From Maratus speciosus (taxonomy: Eukaryota > Arthropoda > Arachnida > Araneae > Salticidae), in the NCBI GenBank assembly GCA_963932465.1, contig OZ010794.1, positions 444,541,502 to 444,605,501 of the forward strand: a DNA stretch of 64,000 nt. The letters run 5' to 3'. Both the position numbers and the translations under genes were made by a program. The stretch's first letter is position 1. Every line of letters starts with the position of its first letter. Under the pieces are notes generated by a model. The model did no database searches. It saw only the letters and a program-made list of their open reading frames with translations, and had not been told where the DNA came from. Positions 1 through 9,378 of the stretch are shown piece by piece.

Positions 1-31
1 ACTGCTGCTCTAACCACTGAGCTACTCCGGC
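1..31 (-). tRNA. tRNA-Thr(UGU), 5' part only (cut by window edge)
   Basis: Read on the minus strand this is the 5' acceptor strand (complement of 25-31), the two-base linker, the D arm and the 5' side of the anticodon stem of the same tRNA seen at 343, 678 and 1013. The window starts at the anticodon loop, so whether the gene is complete outside the window cannot be seen. It points opposite to the other three copies. Confidence 0.75.
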
Positions 32-342
32 CGATGCCTGAGTCTGCAATTTTTCACTAATAAACCACGTTGGAAACATAATTTTTCACTCCAGTTGGGT
101 TTATTGTATTTATTGTTTGTATGTCTGTATAATATTTATATGTACCTTTAACTGTTGAATGCAGGCGTTATGTATGTGCGTTTTAATATATATTGTAGTA
201 TGAGAGTTTTATTATAATTATCGTAGATCGATGTAATAGTAAAATCTATTCATCGTTGTCCGGTCATCCAAGGCTGTCGTATAGATGGCTGGTGACTTCC
301 CCAACGTGGTTTATTAGTGAAAAATTGCAGACTCAGGCATCG

Positions 343-414
343 GCCGGAGTAGCTCAGTGGTTAGAGCAGCAGTCTTGTATACTGTGGTCCCGGGTTCGAT
401 TCGTGGCTCTGGCT
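343..414 (+). tRNA. tRNA-Thr (anticodon UGU), array copy 1
   Basis: Complete cloverleaf: acceptor 343-349 pairs with 407-413 (one G-U); D stem 352-355/364-367; anticodon stem 369-373/381-385 with a 7-base loop holding U33 and anticodon TGT at 376-378; 4-base variable loop; T arm 390-406 with TTCGATT loop. Internal A and B boxes match Pol III promoters, and a T5 run begins a few bases after the 3' end. This copy alone has G instead of C at 403, which breaks one T-stem pair (393/403), so it may be less fit than copies 2 and 3. No CCA is encoded, as expected for a eukaryotic gene. Confidence 0.8.
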
Positions 415-677
415 AATTTTTCACTCCAGTTGGGTTTATTGTATTTATTGTTTGTATGTCTGTATAATATTTATATGTACCTTTAACTGTTGAATGCAGG
501 CGTTATGTATGTGTGTTTTAATATATATTGTAGTATGAGTGTTTTATTATAATTATCGTAGATCGATGTAATAGTAAAATCTATTCATCGTTGTCCGGTC
601 ATCCAAGGCTGTCGTATAGATGGCTGGTGACTTCCCCAACGTGGTTTATTAGTGAAAAATTGCAGACTGAGGCATCG

Positions 678-749
678 GCCGGAGTAGCTCAGTGGTTAGA
701 GCAGCAGTCTTGTATACTGTGGTCCCGGGTTCGATTCCTGGCTCTGGCT
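678..749 (+). tRNA. tRNA-Thr (anticodon UGU), array copy 2
   Basis: Same structure as the copy 335 bp upstream, but with a fully paired T stem. All four stems close, U33 precedes anticodon TGT, and the loop is CTTGTAT. A T5 terminator follows within a few bases. This is the cleanest match to a functional tRNA-Thr in the array. Confidence 0.87.
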
Positions 750-1012
750 AATTTTTCACTCCAGTTGGGTTTATTGTATTTATTGTTTGTATGTCTGTAT
801 AATATTTATATGTACCTTTAACTGTTGAATGCAGGCGTTATGTATGTGTGTTTTAATATATATTGTAGTATGAGTGTTTTATTATAATTATCGTAGATCG
901 ATGTAATAGTAAAATCTATTCATCGTTGTCCGGTCATCCAAGGCTGTCGTATAGATGGCTGGTGACTTCCCCAACGTGGTTTATTAGTGAAAAATTGCAG
1001 ACTTAGGCATCG

Positions 1013-1084
1013 GCCGGAGTAGCTCAGTGGTTAGAGCAGCAGTCTTGTACACTGTGGTCCCGGGTTCGATTCCTGGCTCTGGCT
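1013..1084 (+). tRNA. tRNA-Thr (anticodon UGU), array copy 3
   Basis: Identical cloverleaf to copy 2 except position 38 of the anticodon loop, which is C (loop CTTGTAC). All stems pair, the B box is intact, and a T5 run follows directly. The Helitron insertion point lies 113 bp downstream, outside the gene and its terminator. Confidence 0.87.
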
Positions 1085-4000
1085 AATTTTTCACTCCAGT
1101 TGGGTTTATTGTATTTATTGTTTGTATGTCTGTATAATATTTATATGTACCTTTAACTGTTGAATGCAGGCGTTATGTATGTGTGTTTTAATATATACTA
1201 GCAGGCTATGCCCGCTGCGCTGGTCAATATTTCCAAATGAACTTTGGATTAAACTAAATGGTGAATTTGAACTTGTATTTTAAACAATATGGATCTTCAG
1301 CTTGACCTTGCTCATCACTGAAAACGATGCGAACGCCATTGCGATATAATGTTATCTTAAGCGTTGGACAAAATTTAGCAATTAAGAAGTAATTGTTTTA
1401 ATTGATTATAAACAGCGCACATATGGTCGGGTAATGAGACCGTTATGACAACAGGAATTAATACCTCTGTAACTGATCAACATATAATGAAATCGTATAT
1501 ACTAACACCATTCCTAAAAGTCATGCAACAGGGCCACTTGTAACAAAATATGGTCTGTAGATTTTTTTAAAAAGGCTAAACTTTCATAATCAGGTTCACT
1601 TAATTTTTGAACTTTTACTGTTGCTCTATAACTAAGTACCCTTGAACAATATGTATACACTAAAACCTTTCCAAAATTATTACCTAACTAATTGTGGTAT
1701 ATCCTACGAAAGTATTATAAACAATCGGAATGAAATACAAATTTCCGTTGTAAATATATAGTAGATGATGATGATGCGATTTTGTGTAATAGTAAAGTTT
1801 TCGCTTCAAACATAAACGATGCTTTCAACATTAAAGCTAATACACCAATATGTTAAGTATCCGAATACGGAAGGTTAACTTAAATTCTCATGAGCAACTA
1901 CTCAAAGAAAAGTGAATATGTGGCTTTTGTGATATGTTTATGTCAGCCGGGCGCAGATAATAAATCAATAAAGATTGTTTTCATAGCATATTCTTATTTT
2001 ATTATTTTCATTTAAAACACAAACCTTTCACTCATTTCATTTAAAATGCATGCCTTATACTAATTTCATTTAAAAAACTGAAAAGATAAACAATAACAGA
2101 AATAATGCCATAATTAAAAACAAAAAAAATATTTTTAATTTACATACGCAAAATGTAACTACTGCAGTGAGATGTGCGCACGGTTGTTATAAATGTAACC
2201 ATTTTTTCTTCTTATCGAGGAGCAATTTATAAATCGCACAATATTATTCCAATTCCAATTTCTTTCATTGAGGAACCTATGACTGGAAAAAATGGAAAAA
2301 GACTTTTGTAGATTCTTCGGATGACGGCATCTGACGCCATAAACCGAGTTTATATATATGAAAATAATTTTTAAGTCGTTACAAACATTGCTTTCATACT
2401 TAAATATTTTCATTGGTACTACTTGTTATCCCGTCGACCCATTTCGCCAAATTATATAAATTGCCAAACCATTCGCCAAATTATATAAATTGACATAATC
2501 TTTATTTTAAATAACGAAATAACAAATAAATTAGTATAACATTAATAAAAATACAAATAAAACGTCGAAATTAAAATCACTTGATGACGTAAACACGTGT
2601 AGCTTGTTTAAATTCAAGTGAATTTGATAATTAAGATCAACCATTATTGGCATTTAATCTTATAGTTTGACGATAAATTTTTGGTCGACGGAATATCTAA
2701 GTAGTACATTTTCCATTTTTGTTTTATAACGCTAAATTCTCAGTATTTTTGTTTCCTTTTATTTTACATAAAATCACTATTTTTTTTAAAAAAATTAAGA
2801 TGCTTGCATTTTTATTTCAAACTCATAGAGCCGTTTTTATTTTTTAGCCAAAAGGGTTGATTTGAATTTTTTCCGTTGCTAGAGTAACGGATGTAATGAT
2901 AGATATTTTGAGGTTTAGATGATAAAGACACCGCCAAATTAGAAAAATATGAAATATGCCATGAACTGTTGGGCTTATAAAAATTTATTTGGTAGCATTC
3001 GATTCAGCATACAAAACTACATTAAAATATGCTATCATTTGACGGATAATTTTGATATTCGATTTTTTTCCCCTCCACGTGCAAAAACCATTAGGGGTGA
3101 CACTTTAGAAAGTCCTTTCTTAGCAGAAGTCTATGTCATAAGAAGTATTTTTACCACGATTTTCAAGATTTTAGGTTCAGTAGTTTGCGCTGTGCGTTAA
3201 TTAGTCACCTAATCCAGACTTTATTTTACATACTATATTAGATATTCCATTTTGCGGTGAATCGATGATCGAACAATATCATTTGAAATATTACATAACA
3301 GAGGAGAAAGTACGAAGAAAGACGAAGAAGAAATGACGAATTACAAAAGACTTGTATTTTTTTTTTTCAAAATGTTGAATTTTTCGATAGTAATAACGTA
3401 TTAAAACATAAATTTCCTTAAAAATTATCTTTATTTCCTAGATTTCGAATCTGTGAATTTTCCTATAAATGAAATTGGCGGTATGACTTGAGAAAAAATG
3501 AAATAAACAATAGATAATATTTGCTTATATAAAATGGGTAATATTCGTTGATCTGAGTTCGAGTTTATAAATATCACATGCTTTCGGAATTACGGCGAAA
3601 AACATTTTAAAAAGTATGAAATTATTTTACAATATGTATGTGTGGCAGAGATTCACACTGAAATTTAAGCATTCGATTCCATTTTTAAAATATTAACTGA
3701 TATCTATATAAGTTACAATTGAATATGAAAATGTACTCAAAAAATGATCTCTTTCACCTAAAAAAACACCATTTGTGAGAACATCCTCAAGCTAATGTCA
3801 CGCTTATGCATTTTTGGCTTAAAATCACATTGTTTGGCGACAAAAGAAAAATAAAAAATTGTAAAGAAACAAATAGTAATTACACATGTGACTCACAATT
3901 ACATCTGCTTGTTTCTTCTTTAAGTCACGTGATGGGACAATTAGATATAAAAAAAAAAAGAAAAGAGCAGAACAGAAAGAAAATGTCGTTAAAATTTCAT

Positions 4001-4309
4001 CTAATCAAATTTTTTGATTCGTTTCCATATCTAACGCAAGCGATAAAGAGCCAAATATTGCGTATCAAGTGTAATATTTCTTATTAAATTAATTTTTAAG
4101 CATTACAAATATTTCTTTCAGGTTTTGATTAAATGTTTCCGTTTTTTAATATTATCACTCATTAAAACGGATTTTCTTTTTCTTTTTTTTTCATTTAAAT
4201 AAAATTAGTAACAGTTTTTCTTTTATTTTTCGAGGTTTAAAAACCGTTTCAATTTTTTTTTATCAACGATGAATTTCGCCAAGAAATAAAATGGTAACCT
4301 TATCGCCCA

Positions 4310-4515
4310 AAATAACAGAATTTTCCGTCATAATTCTAAAACTAATATAGGTAGAATAATGTGTTATAGCTTAAAACCTTCCCTGAAACAATACCTATCT
4401 AACGGTATAAGTTCCGTAAAAATCCATGCAGTAGAACTCGAAATCTAGGTGTTCGGAACGAAATTTCCGTTTGGATTTTATATATATAATAGATAATAGA
4501 ATAGATAATAGATTT
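4310..4515 (-). repeat. second copy of the Helitron 5' terminal segment
   Basis: About 180-200 bp here, ending in a TATATATAATAGA run, match the element's own 5' terminus at 4961-5139 with only scattered differences (for example both contain AACGGTATAAGTTCCG and GGAACGAAATTTCCGTTT). The element therefore carries two 5' ends in the same orientation about 640 bp apart. Confidence 0.8.
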
Positions 4516-4787
4516 TATATATATATAATAGAATAGATAATAGATTATGTGTTATGAACTATCTCAAAGTTTAAAACAGATCGCATTGTTAGATTTCCCA
4601 ATTTTAACAATATCGCGTTATGTTAGTTCCACATTCCACCACCAGGGAGCGCACTCTATTCTTAACGAAAGCGTATCCGAACGAAACTCCTTCGTGCAAC
4701 CTTTCCGTAGATACATGAATCGGGAGGGTGGCGGTCTTAACCAATAATTTAAGATAATTGCTGAAATTACTACGAAAAATATGTTAA

Positions 4788-4808
4788 AGGGGCCCTACGC
4801 GGGCCCCT
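4788..4808. other. 8-bp perfect GC-rich hairpin
   Basis: AGGGGCCC, a five-base loop TACGC, then GGGCCCCT. It is followed by AATAG, so a CTAA trinucleotide-plus-A overlaps the stem. It lies between the two Helitron 5' ends and could be a relic terminator hairpin, but no partner end was found. Confidence 0.6.
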
Positions 4809-5139
4809 AATAGAGTTAGAGGAAATCGAAAGACGGCAAAATAATCGCGGGGAAAAGTTTGCTTGGGTGCTTCGGAGCTACTTTTGGCGCGAGATCTAAG
4901 CTCTACGACCACTAGGAGTCCAGATATTTAAGGAAATATGAAGTTACAAAGTTCAATATAAAATAATTTTCCGTAATAATTCTATAACTAATCTAGGTAG
5001 AATGATGTGTTATAGCTTAAAACCTTCCCTGAAACGATACCTATCTAACGGTATAAGTTCCGTAAAAATCCATGCGGTAGAACTCGAAATCTCGGCGTTC
5101 GGAACGAAATTTCCGTTTGTATTATATATATATAATAGA

Positions 5140-5162
5140 TTGTAGTATGAGTGTTTTATTAT
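5140..5162 (+). repeat. continuation of the tRNA-Thr array after the Helitron
   Basis: Twenty-three bases match the array unit immediately downstream of the Helitron target site, then similarity stops. This marks the old right edge of the array. Confidence 0.75.
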
Positions 5163-5334
5163 GAATATGTACTGTTTAAAAAAATATTTTAAGGCAATCC
5201 TTTTCATATTTTTCCGTTTTTACTACAGTTTTAATTTAGTATCCTTGTACCCCGGATGGAAATACAAATAATAATAACATTTATGCATAGGACGGTACCT
5301 TTTTATGGGACTGGACAACACCCTGTGGTTTTTT

Positions 5335-6017
5335 TACATTTAAATAAAATAAATACAAGTTCTTTCTAAATATAAGTATATATTTAAAATATAAAATTGT
5401 CTTTTAATGAAAATTATAAATAAATTAAATTAAATAAATTCCCAAACGCAATTATTTAATTATATTCTAAATTTCAAACTTAGTTTAGAATAATCGATTG
5501 CATAATATATAGTGCGTAGTTCAGTGCATTTTTTTCCCTTAACGTTTCCTAAACCAAATCTAATTTAATGAACGAAAGAATTAATATTCTTATATGAATT
5601 AATATGCTTCATTAACTATTAGTTTCATTCGTCTTTCATGTTTTAATGGTTAGTGAAATCTTTTTTTCTTGATCTCTAAAAATATAAATTTTATTTGCTC
5701 TTAATTGGATAAAAGACATTACACTTTAAATATTTATTTTCATAATTACTTCTCAGATCTAAACTGATGTTAACTGAAAAAACAATTGCTGTTCTCTTAT
5801 TATTAAATATGATTCATTAAATATCAGTTCCCTTTTTTTTTCAAGTTTTAATGAATTTTATCTTTTTCTTTATTTATTAAAAAAAAAAAAAAAACCTTTT
5901 ATTTGCTCTTAATCTTTATCTGTAGAAATGCAGAATTTCAGTTGTCTTTAATATGAAGTAATCCATTTTAGAATCTAGCTCTTAAAAATTTCTTCTCTGA
6001 TGATGTTGAGAAAAATA
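5335..6017 (+). repeat. R1 repeat, unit 1 (~0.68 kb, AT-rich)
   Basis: First of four degenerate tandem copies sharing landmarks such as TTCATGTTTTAATGGTTAG, CTTAATTGGATAAAAGACAT and ATTATTAAATATGATTCATT in the same order. No coding capacity seen. The unit junction (...GAGAAAAATACTA/TATTATTTGAA) is the unoccupied version of the site hit by the Helitron at 9379. Confidence 0.8.
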
Positions 6018-6703
6018 CTATATTATTTGAATTAAAAACTATATATTTTAAACCCTGGGTAAATACGAATTTATTTTAAACATAACATTATACTTAAAAT
6101 ATTAAGTTCTATTTTCATATAAATTACGAATAAAATAAAACCATCTATACTAGAGTATAATTACTTATATGTATCCTAAAATTCAATTTAGTATAGTAAA
6201 ACAAATAAAAGACATTGGATATTTGAAATATTTTTCATCCTTAGTTTAGAATAATAGATAGCATAAAATATATTGCGTAGTTCTGATCAATTTTTTCCCT
6301 TAACGCTTCCTAAATCCAATCTAGTTTAATGGTAGAAAGAATTAATATTCTCATATTAATTAATATGCTTCAGTAACTGTTAGTTCCGTTCGCCTTTCAT
6401 GTTTTAATGGTTAGTGAAATCTTTTTACTTGATCTCTAAAAAATATAAATTTAATTTGCTCTTAATTGGATAAAAGACATTGCACTTTAAATATTTATTT
6501 TCATAATTGCTTCTTAGATCTAATTTAACTGAAAAAACAATTGCTGTTCTCTTATTATTAAATAAGATTCATTAAATATTAGTTTCCTTTTTTTCATGTT
6601 TTAATGAATTTTATATTTTTCTTTATTTATTAAAAAAAAAACATTTTATTTTCTCTTAATAAAAAGTATTTTAAAATCTAGTTTAAAAAATTGTGTCTTT
6701 GGT
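6018..6703 (+). repeat. R1 repeat, unit 2
   Basis: Aligns with unit 1 through most of its length. It is interrupted at its right end by the tRNA-like array; the flanking words at 6690-6703 recur at 8778-8791. Confidence 0.8.
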
Positions 6704-6814
6704 ACATGGAAATTATTCCAGAGGGAAATATTCGCCTTGGATACAATATTTCAAATGAAAATCAAATTTCTAAGTAATTGCTTAAAAGGCGCAAAGGCCA
6801 ACATAGTGAAAAAG

Positions 6815-6886
6815 ATACCAAGCCGGGACTCGAACCCGGGCCATCAGTATAGCGCACTGACGTTCTACCGACTAAACCACTTGGAA
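6815..6886 (-). tRNA. tRNA-like gene, anticodon GCU, inverted copy
   Basis: Minus-strand copy of the gene described at 7332. The second-last acceptor pair is broken (A at 6817 where the other copies give T), so the acceptor stem has one mismatch. The B box is intact, and a run of T precedes ATAGTG downstream on the minus strand. Confidence 0.6.
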
Positions 6887-7142
6887 CGATACCCAGCAAG
6901 GAAAATTTCTCACTATTATATGTTGGCAAGGCTACAAACGCAGCACAAGATGGAATATTTACCGTGAGCCTCCAACCTGGTGCAAACACGGAATAAAATT
7001 AAATCCAGCATCGATAGAAACTATATTAACATATGGAAATTATTCCAGAGGGAAATATTCGCCTTGGATACAATATTTCAAATGAAAATCAAATTTCTAA
7101 GTAATTGCTTAAAAGGCGCAAAGGCCAACATAGTGAAAAAGA

Positions 7143-7160
7143 TTCCAAGTCGGGACTCGG
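7143..7160 (-). pseudogene. tRNA-like gene, 3' remnant at inversion junction
   Basis: Only the 3' acceptor strand and part of the T arm remain. The sequence then switches directly to a plus-oriented unit at 7161. A base change in the T stem region also differs from the other copies. Confidence 0.7.
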
Positions 7161-7331
7161 GATTTCCCTCTGGAATAATTTCCATGTATTAATACAGTTT
7201 CTATCGATGCTGGATTTAATTATATTCCGTGTTTGCCCCAGGTTGGAGGCTCACGGTAAATATTCCATCTTGTGCTGCGTTTGTAGCCTTGCCAACATAT
7301 AATAGTGAGAAATTTTCCTTGCTGGGTATCG

Positions 7332-7403
7332 TTCCAAGTGGTTTAGTCGGTAGAACGTCAGTGCGCTATACTGATGGCCCGGGTTCGAGTCCCGGCTTGG
7401 AAT
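7332..7403 (+). tRNA. tRNA-like gene, anticodon GCU (Ser-type by anticodon), copy 1
   Basis: Acceptor TTCCAAG pairs perfectly with CTTGGAA (7396-7402). D stem GTTT/GAAC, anticodon stem TCAGT/ACTGA, 4-base variable loop, and a perfect T stem CCGGG/CCCGG with TTCGAGT loop. The B box is a perfect GGTTCGAGTCC, and T5 follows two bases after the gene. Two oddities: the 7-base anticodon loop is GCGCTAT, so the normally invariant U33 is C; and the GCU anticodon would mean serine, yet the long variable arm of tRNA-Ser is absent. It may be a tRNA-derived element or a non-decoding tRNA rather than a translating one. Confidence 0.66.
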
Positions 7404-7657
7404 CTTTTTCACTATGTTGGCCTTTGCGCCTTTTAAGCAATTACTTAGAAATTTGATTTTCATTTGAAATATTGTATCCAAGGCGAATATTTCCCTCTGG
7501 AATAATTTCCATGTATTAATATAGTTTCTATCAATGCTGGATTTAATTATATTCCGTGTTTGCCCCAGGTTGGAGGCTCACGGTAAATATTCCGTCTTGT
7601 GCTGCGTTTGTAGCCTTGCAACATATAATAGTGAGAAATTTTCCTTGCTGGGTATCG

Positions 7658-7729
7658 TTCCAAGTGGTTTAGTCAGTAGAACGTCAGTGCGCTATACTGA
7701 TGGCCCGGGTTCGAGTCCCGGCTTGGAAT
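7658..7729 (+). tRNA. tRNA-like gene, anticodon GCU, copy 2
   Basis: Same stems as copy 1. The D loop is AGTCAGTA instead of AGTCGGTA, which removes one of the two conserved G residues of the D loop. A T5 terminator follows. Confidence 0.62.
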
Positions 7730-7983
7730 CTTTTTCACTATGTTGGCCTTTGCGCCTTTTAAGCAATTACTTAGAAATTTGATTTTCATTTGAAATATTG
7801 TATCCAAGGCGAATATTTCCCTCTGGAATAATTTCCATGTATTAATATAGTTTCTATCAATGCTGGATTTAATTATATTCCGTGTTTGCCCCAGGTTGGA
7901 GGCTCACGGTAAATATTCCGTCTTGTGCTGCGTTTGTAGCCTTGCAACATATAATAGTGAGAAATTTTCCTTGCTGGGTATCG

Positions 7984-8055
7984 TTCCAAGTGGTTTAGTC
8001 AGTAGAACGTCAGTGCGCTATACTGATGGCCCGGGTTCGAGTCCCGGCTTGGAAT
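7984..8055 (+). tRNA. tRNA-like gene, anticodon GCU, copy 3
   Basis: Identical to copy 2, including the D-loop A, and lies in an identical 326-bp unit, so it is a recent duplicate of copy 2. Confidence 0.62.
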
Positions 8056-8310
8056 CTTTTTCACTATGTTGGCCTTTGCGCCTTTTAAGCAATTACTTAG
8101 AAATTTGATTTTCATTTGAAATATTGTATCCAAGGCGAATATTTACCTCTGGAATAATTTCCATGTATTAATATAGTTTCTATCGATGCTGGATTTAATT
8201 ATATTCCGTGTTTGCCCCAGGTTGGAGGCTCACGGTAAATATTCCATCTTGTGCTGCGTTTGTAGCCTTGCCAACATATAATAGTGAGAAATTTTCCTTG
8301 CTGGGTGTCG

Positions 8311-8382
8311 TTCCAAGTGGTTTAGTCGGTAGAACGTCAGTGCGCTATACTGATGGCCCGGGTTCGAGTCCCGGCTTGGAAT
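8311..8382 (+). tRNA. tRNA-like gene, anticodon GCU, copy 4
   Basis: Gene sequence identical to copy 1. Its 5' leader differs by one base (GTGTCG instead of GTATCG). A T5 terminator is present. Confidence 0.66.
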
Positions 8383-8637
8383 CTTTTTCACTATGTTGGC
8401 CTTTGCGCCTTTTAAGCAATTACTTAGAAATTTGATTTTCATTTGAAATATTGTATCCAAGGCGAATATTTCCCTCTGGAATAATTTCCATGTATTAATA
8501 TAGTTTCTATCGATGCTGGATTTAATTATATTCCGTGTTTGCCCCAGGTTGGAGGCTCACGGTAAATATTCCATCTTGTGCTGCGTTTGTAGCCTTGCCA
8601 ACATATAATAGTGAGAAATTTTCCTTGCTGGGTATCG

Positions 8638-8709
8638 TTCCAAGTGGTTTAGTCGGTAGAACGTCAGTGCGCTATACTGATGGCCCGGGTTCGAGTCCCG
8701 GCTTGGAAT
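8638..8709 (+). tRNA. tRNA-like gene, anticodon GCU, copy 5
   Basis: Gene sequence identical to copy 1. It is the last unit of the array; downstream the unit ends at 8777 and the R1 repeat resumes. Confidence 0.66.
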
Positions 8710-8791
8710 CTTTTTCACTATGTTGGCCTTTGCGCCTTTTTAAGCAATTACTTAGAAATTTGATTTAAATTTGAAATATTGTGTCTTTGGT

Positions 8792-9378
8792 TATTTAAAA
8801 ATTTTTTATTGTTTGAATAAAATATTACTGTTTAAACTCTAAATAAAATAAATATAAATCTATATTAAAATATAATTATTAAAATATAATTAAAATGTAA
8901 TTAAAATATAATTATTAAAATATAATTAAAATGCAATTAAAATATAATTATTAAAATATAATTAAAATGTAATTAAAATATAATTATAAAATAATTAAAA
9001 TATAATTATTAATTTAAAATATAAACTTATAATTTTTTTAGATTATAATGCAATTTAAAAAATTCCGAATATAATAATATATTCTAAATTTTAACTTTAA
9101 TTTAGAATAATCGTTAGATAAATGACGTTGCATAATTCAATTAACAATATTGTTTCATTAACGCTTCTTAAATCTAATTTTATTGCAAAAGCAATTACTA
9201 ATTTCTGATTATTAAATATGATTGATAAAATATTAGTTCCATCCACATCTTTCATGATTTAATAAAATCTACCCTTCTTTATTTGTAAAAAGTATTTCAG
9301 TTGTCTTTAATATGAAGTAATCCATTTTAGAATCTAGCTCATAAAAATTTCTTCTCTGATGATGTTGAGAAAAAACTA
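8792..9378 (+). repeat. R1 repeat, unit 2 end and unit 3, with AT-rich minisatellite
   Basis: R1 landmarks resume after the tRNA-like array. The part at about 8862-9012 is a local tandem of AATATAATTATTAAAATATA-like words. Unit 3 is cut at 9378 by the Helitron and continues at 11590. Confidence 0.75.

Larger units (their letters stand above)
32..1197 (+). repeat. tandem array of 335-bp tRNA-Thr units
   Basis: Three consecutive tRNA genes start exactly 335 bp apart (343, 678, 1013), and the sequence between them is nearly identical. Positions 1-74 are an inverted copy of the segment just upstream of and inside the tRNA. The switch to the plus-oriented units lies near 75-80. The array is interrupted at 1197/1198 by a Helitron, and its continuation is found at 5140. 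Two 76-codon open frames in the units are by-products of the repeat and have no protein signal. Confidence 0.9.
1198..5139 (-). mobile_element. Helitron, non-autonomous, inserted in the tRNA-Thr array
   Basis: On the minus strand the element starts with TC (complement of 5138-5139) and ends with CCTGCTAG (complement of 1198-1205). A GC-rich imperfect hairpin abuts CTAG, and there is no target duplication; insertion is between A and T. The proof is the empty site: array sequence ending ...ATATATA at 1197 continues at 5140 with TTGTAGTATGAG, exactly as in the uninterrupted upstream units. About 3.94 kb long. I see no Rep/helicase coding sequence; short open frames inside (for example 2949-3200, 3806-4087) have no recognisable motif. 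The interior is otherwise AT-rich unique sequence. Confidence 0.82.
6704..8777 (+). repeat. tandem array of ~327-bp tRNA-like units
   Basis: Spacing of the tRNA-like genes is 326, 326, 327 and 327 bp in the plus-oriented part (7332, 7658, 7984, 8311, 8638). Two units at the left end (6704-7160) are in the opposite orientation, the second being cut inside its tRNA at about 7160. Units 2 and 3 of the plus part share a one-base deletion and a D-loop change, so they arose from each other. Repeated open frames of 75-82 codons on both strands are shadows of the repeat. Confidence 0.9.

Noticed and set aside
256..821. Repeated 76-codon open frames in the first array
   Set aside because: They span the tRNA gene and its flanks and recur only because the unit recurs; no protein motif.
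6737..8768. Repeated 70-82-codon open frames on both strands
   Set aside because: Shadows of the 327-bp tRNA-like unit; the frame crosses the cloverleaf.
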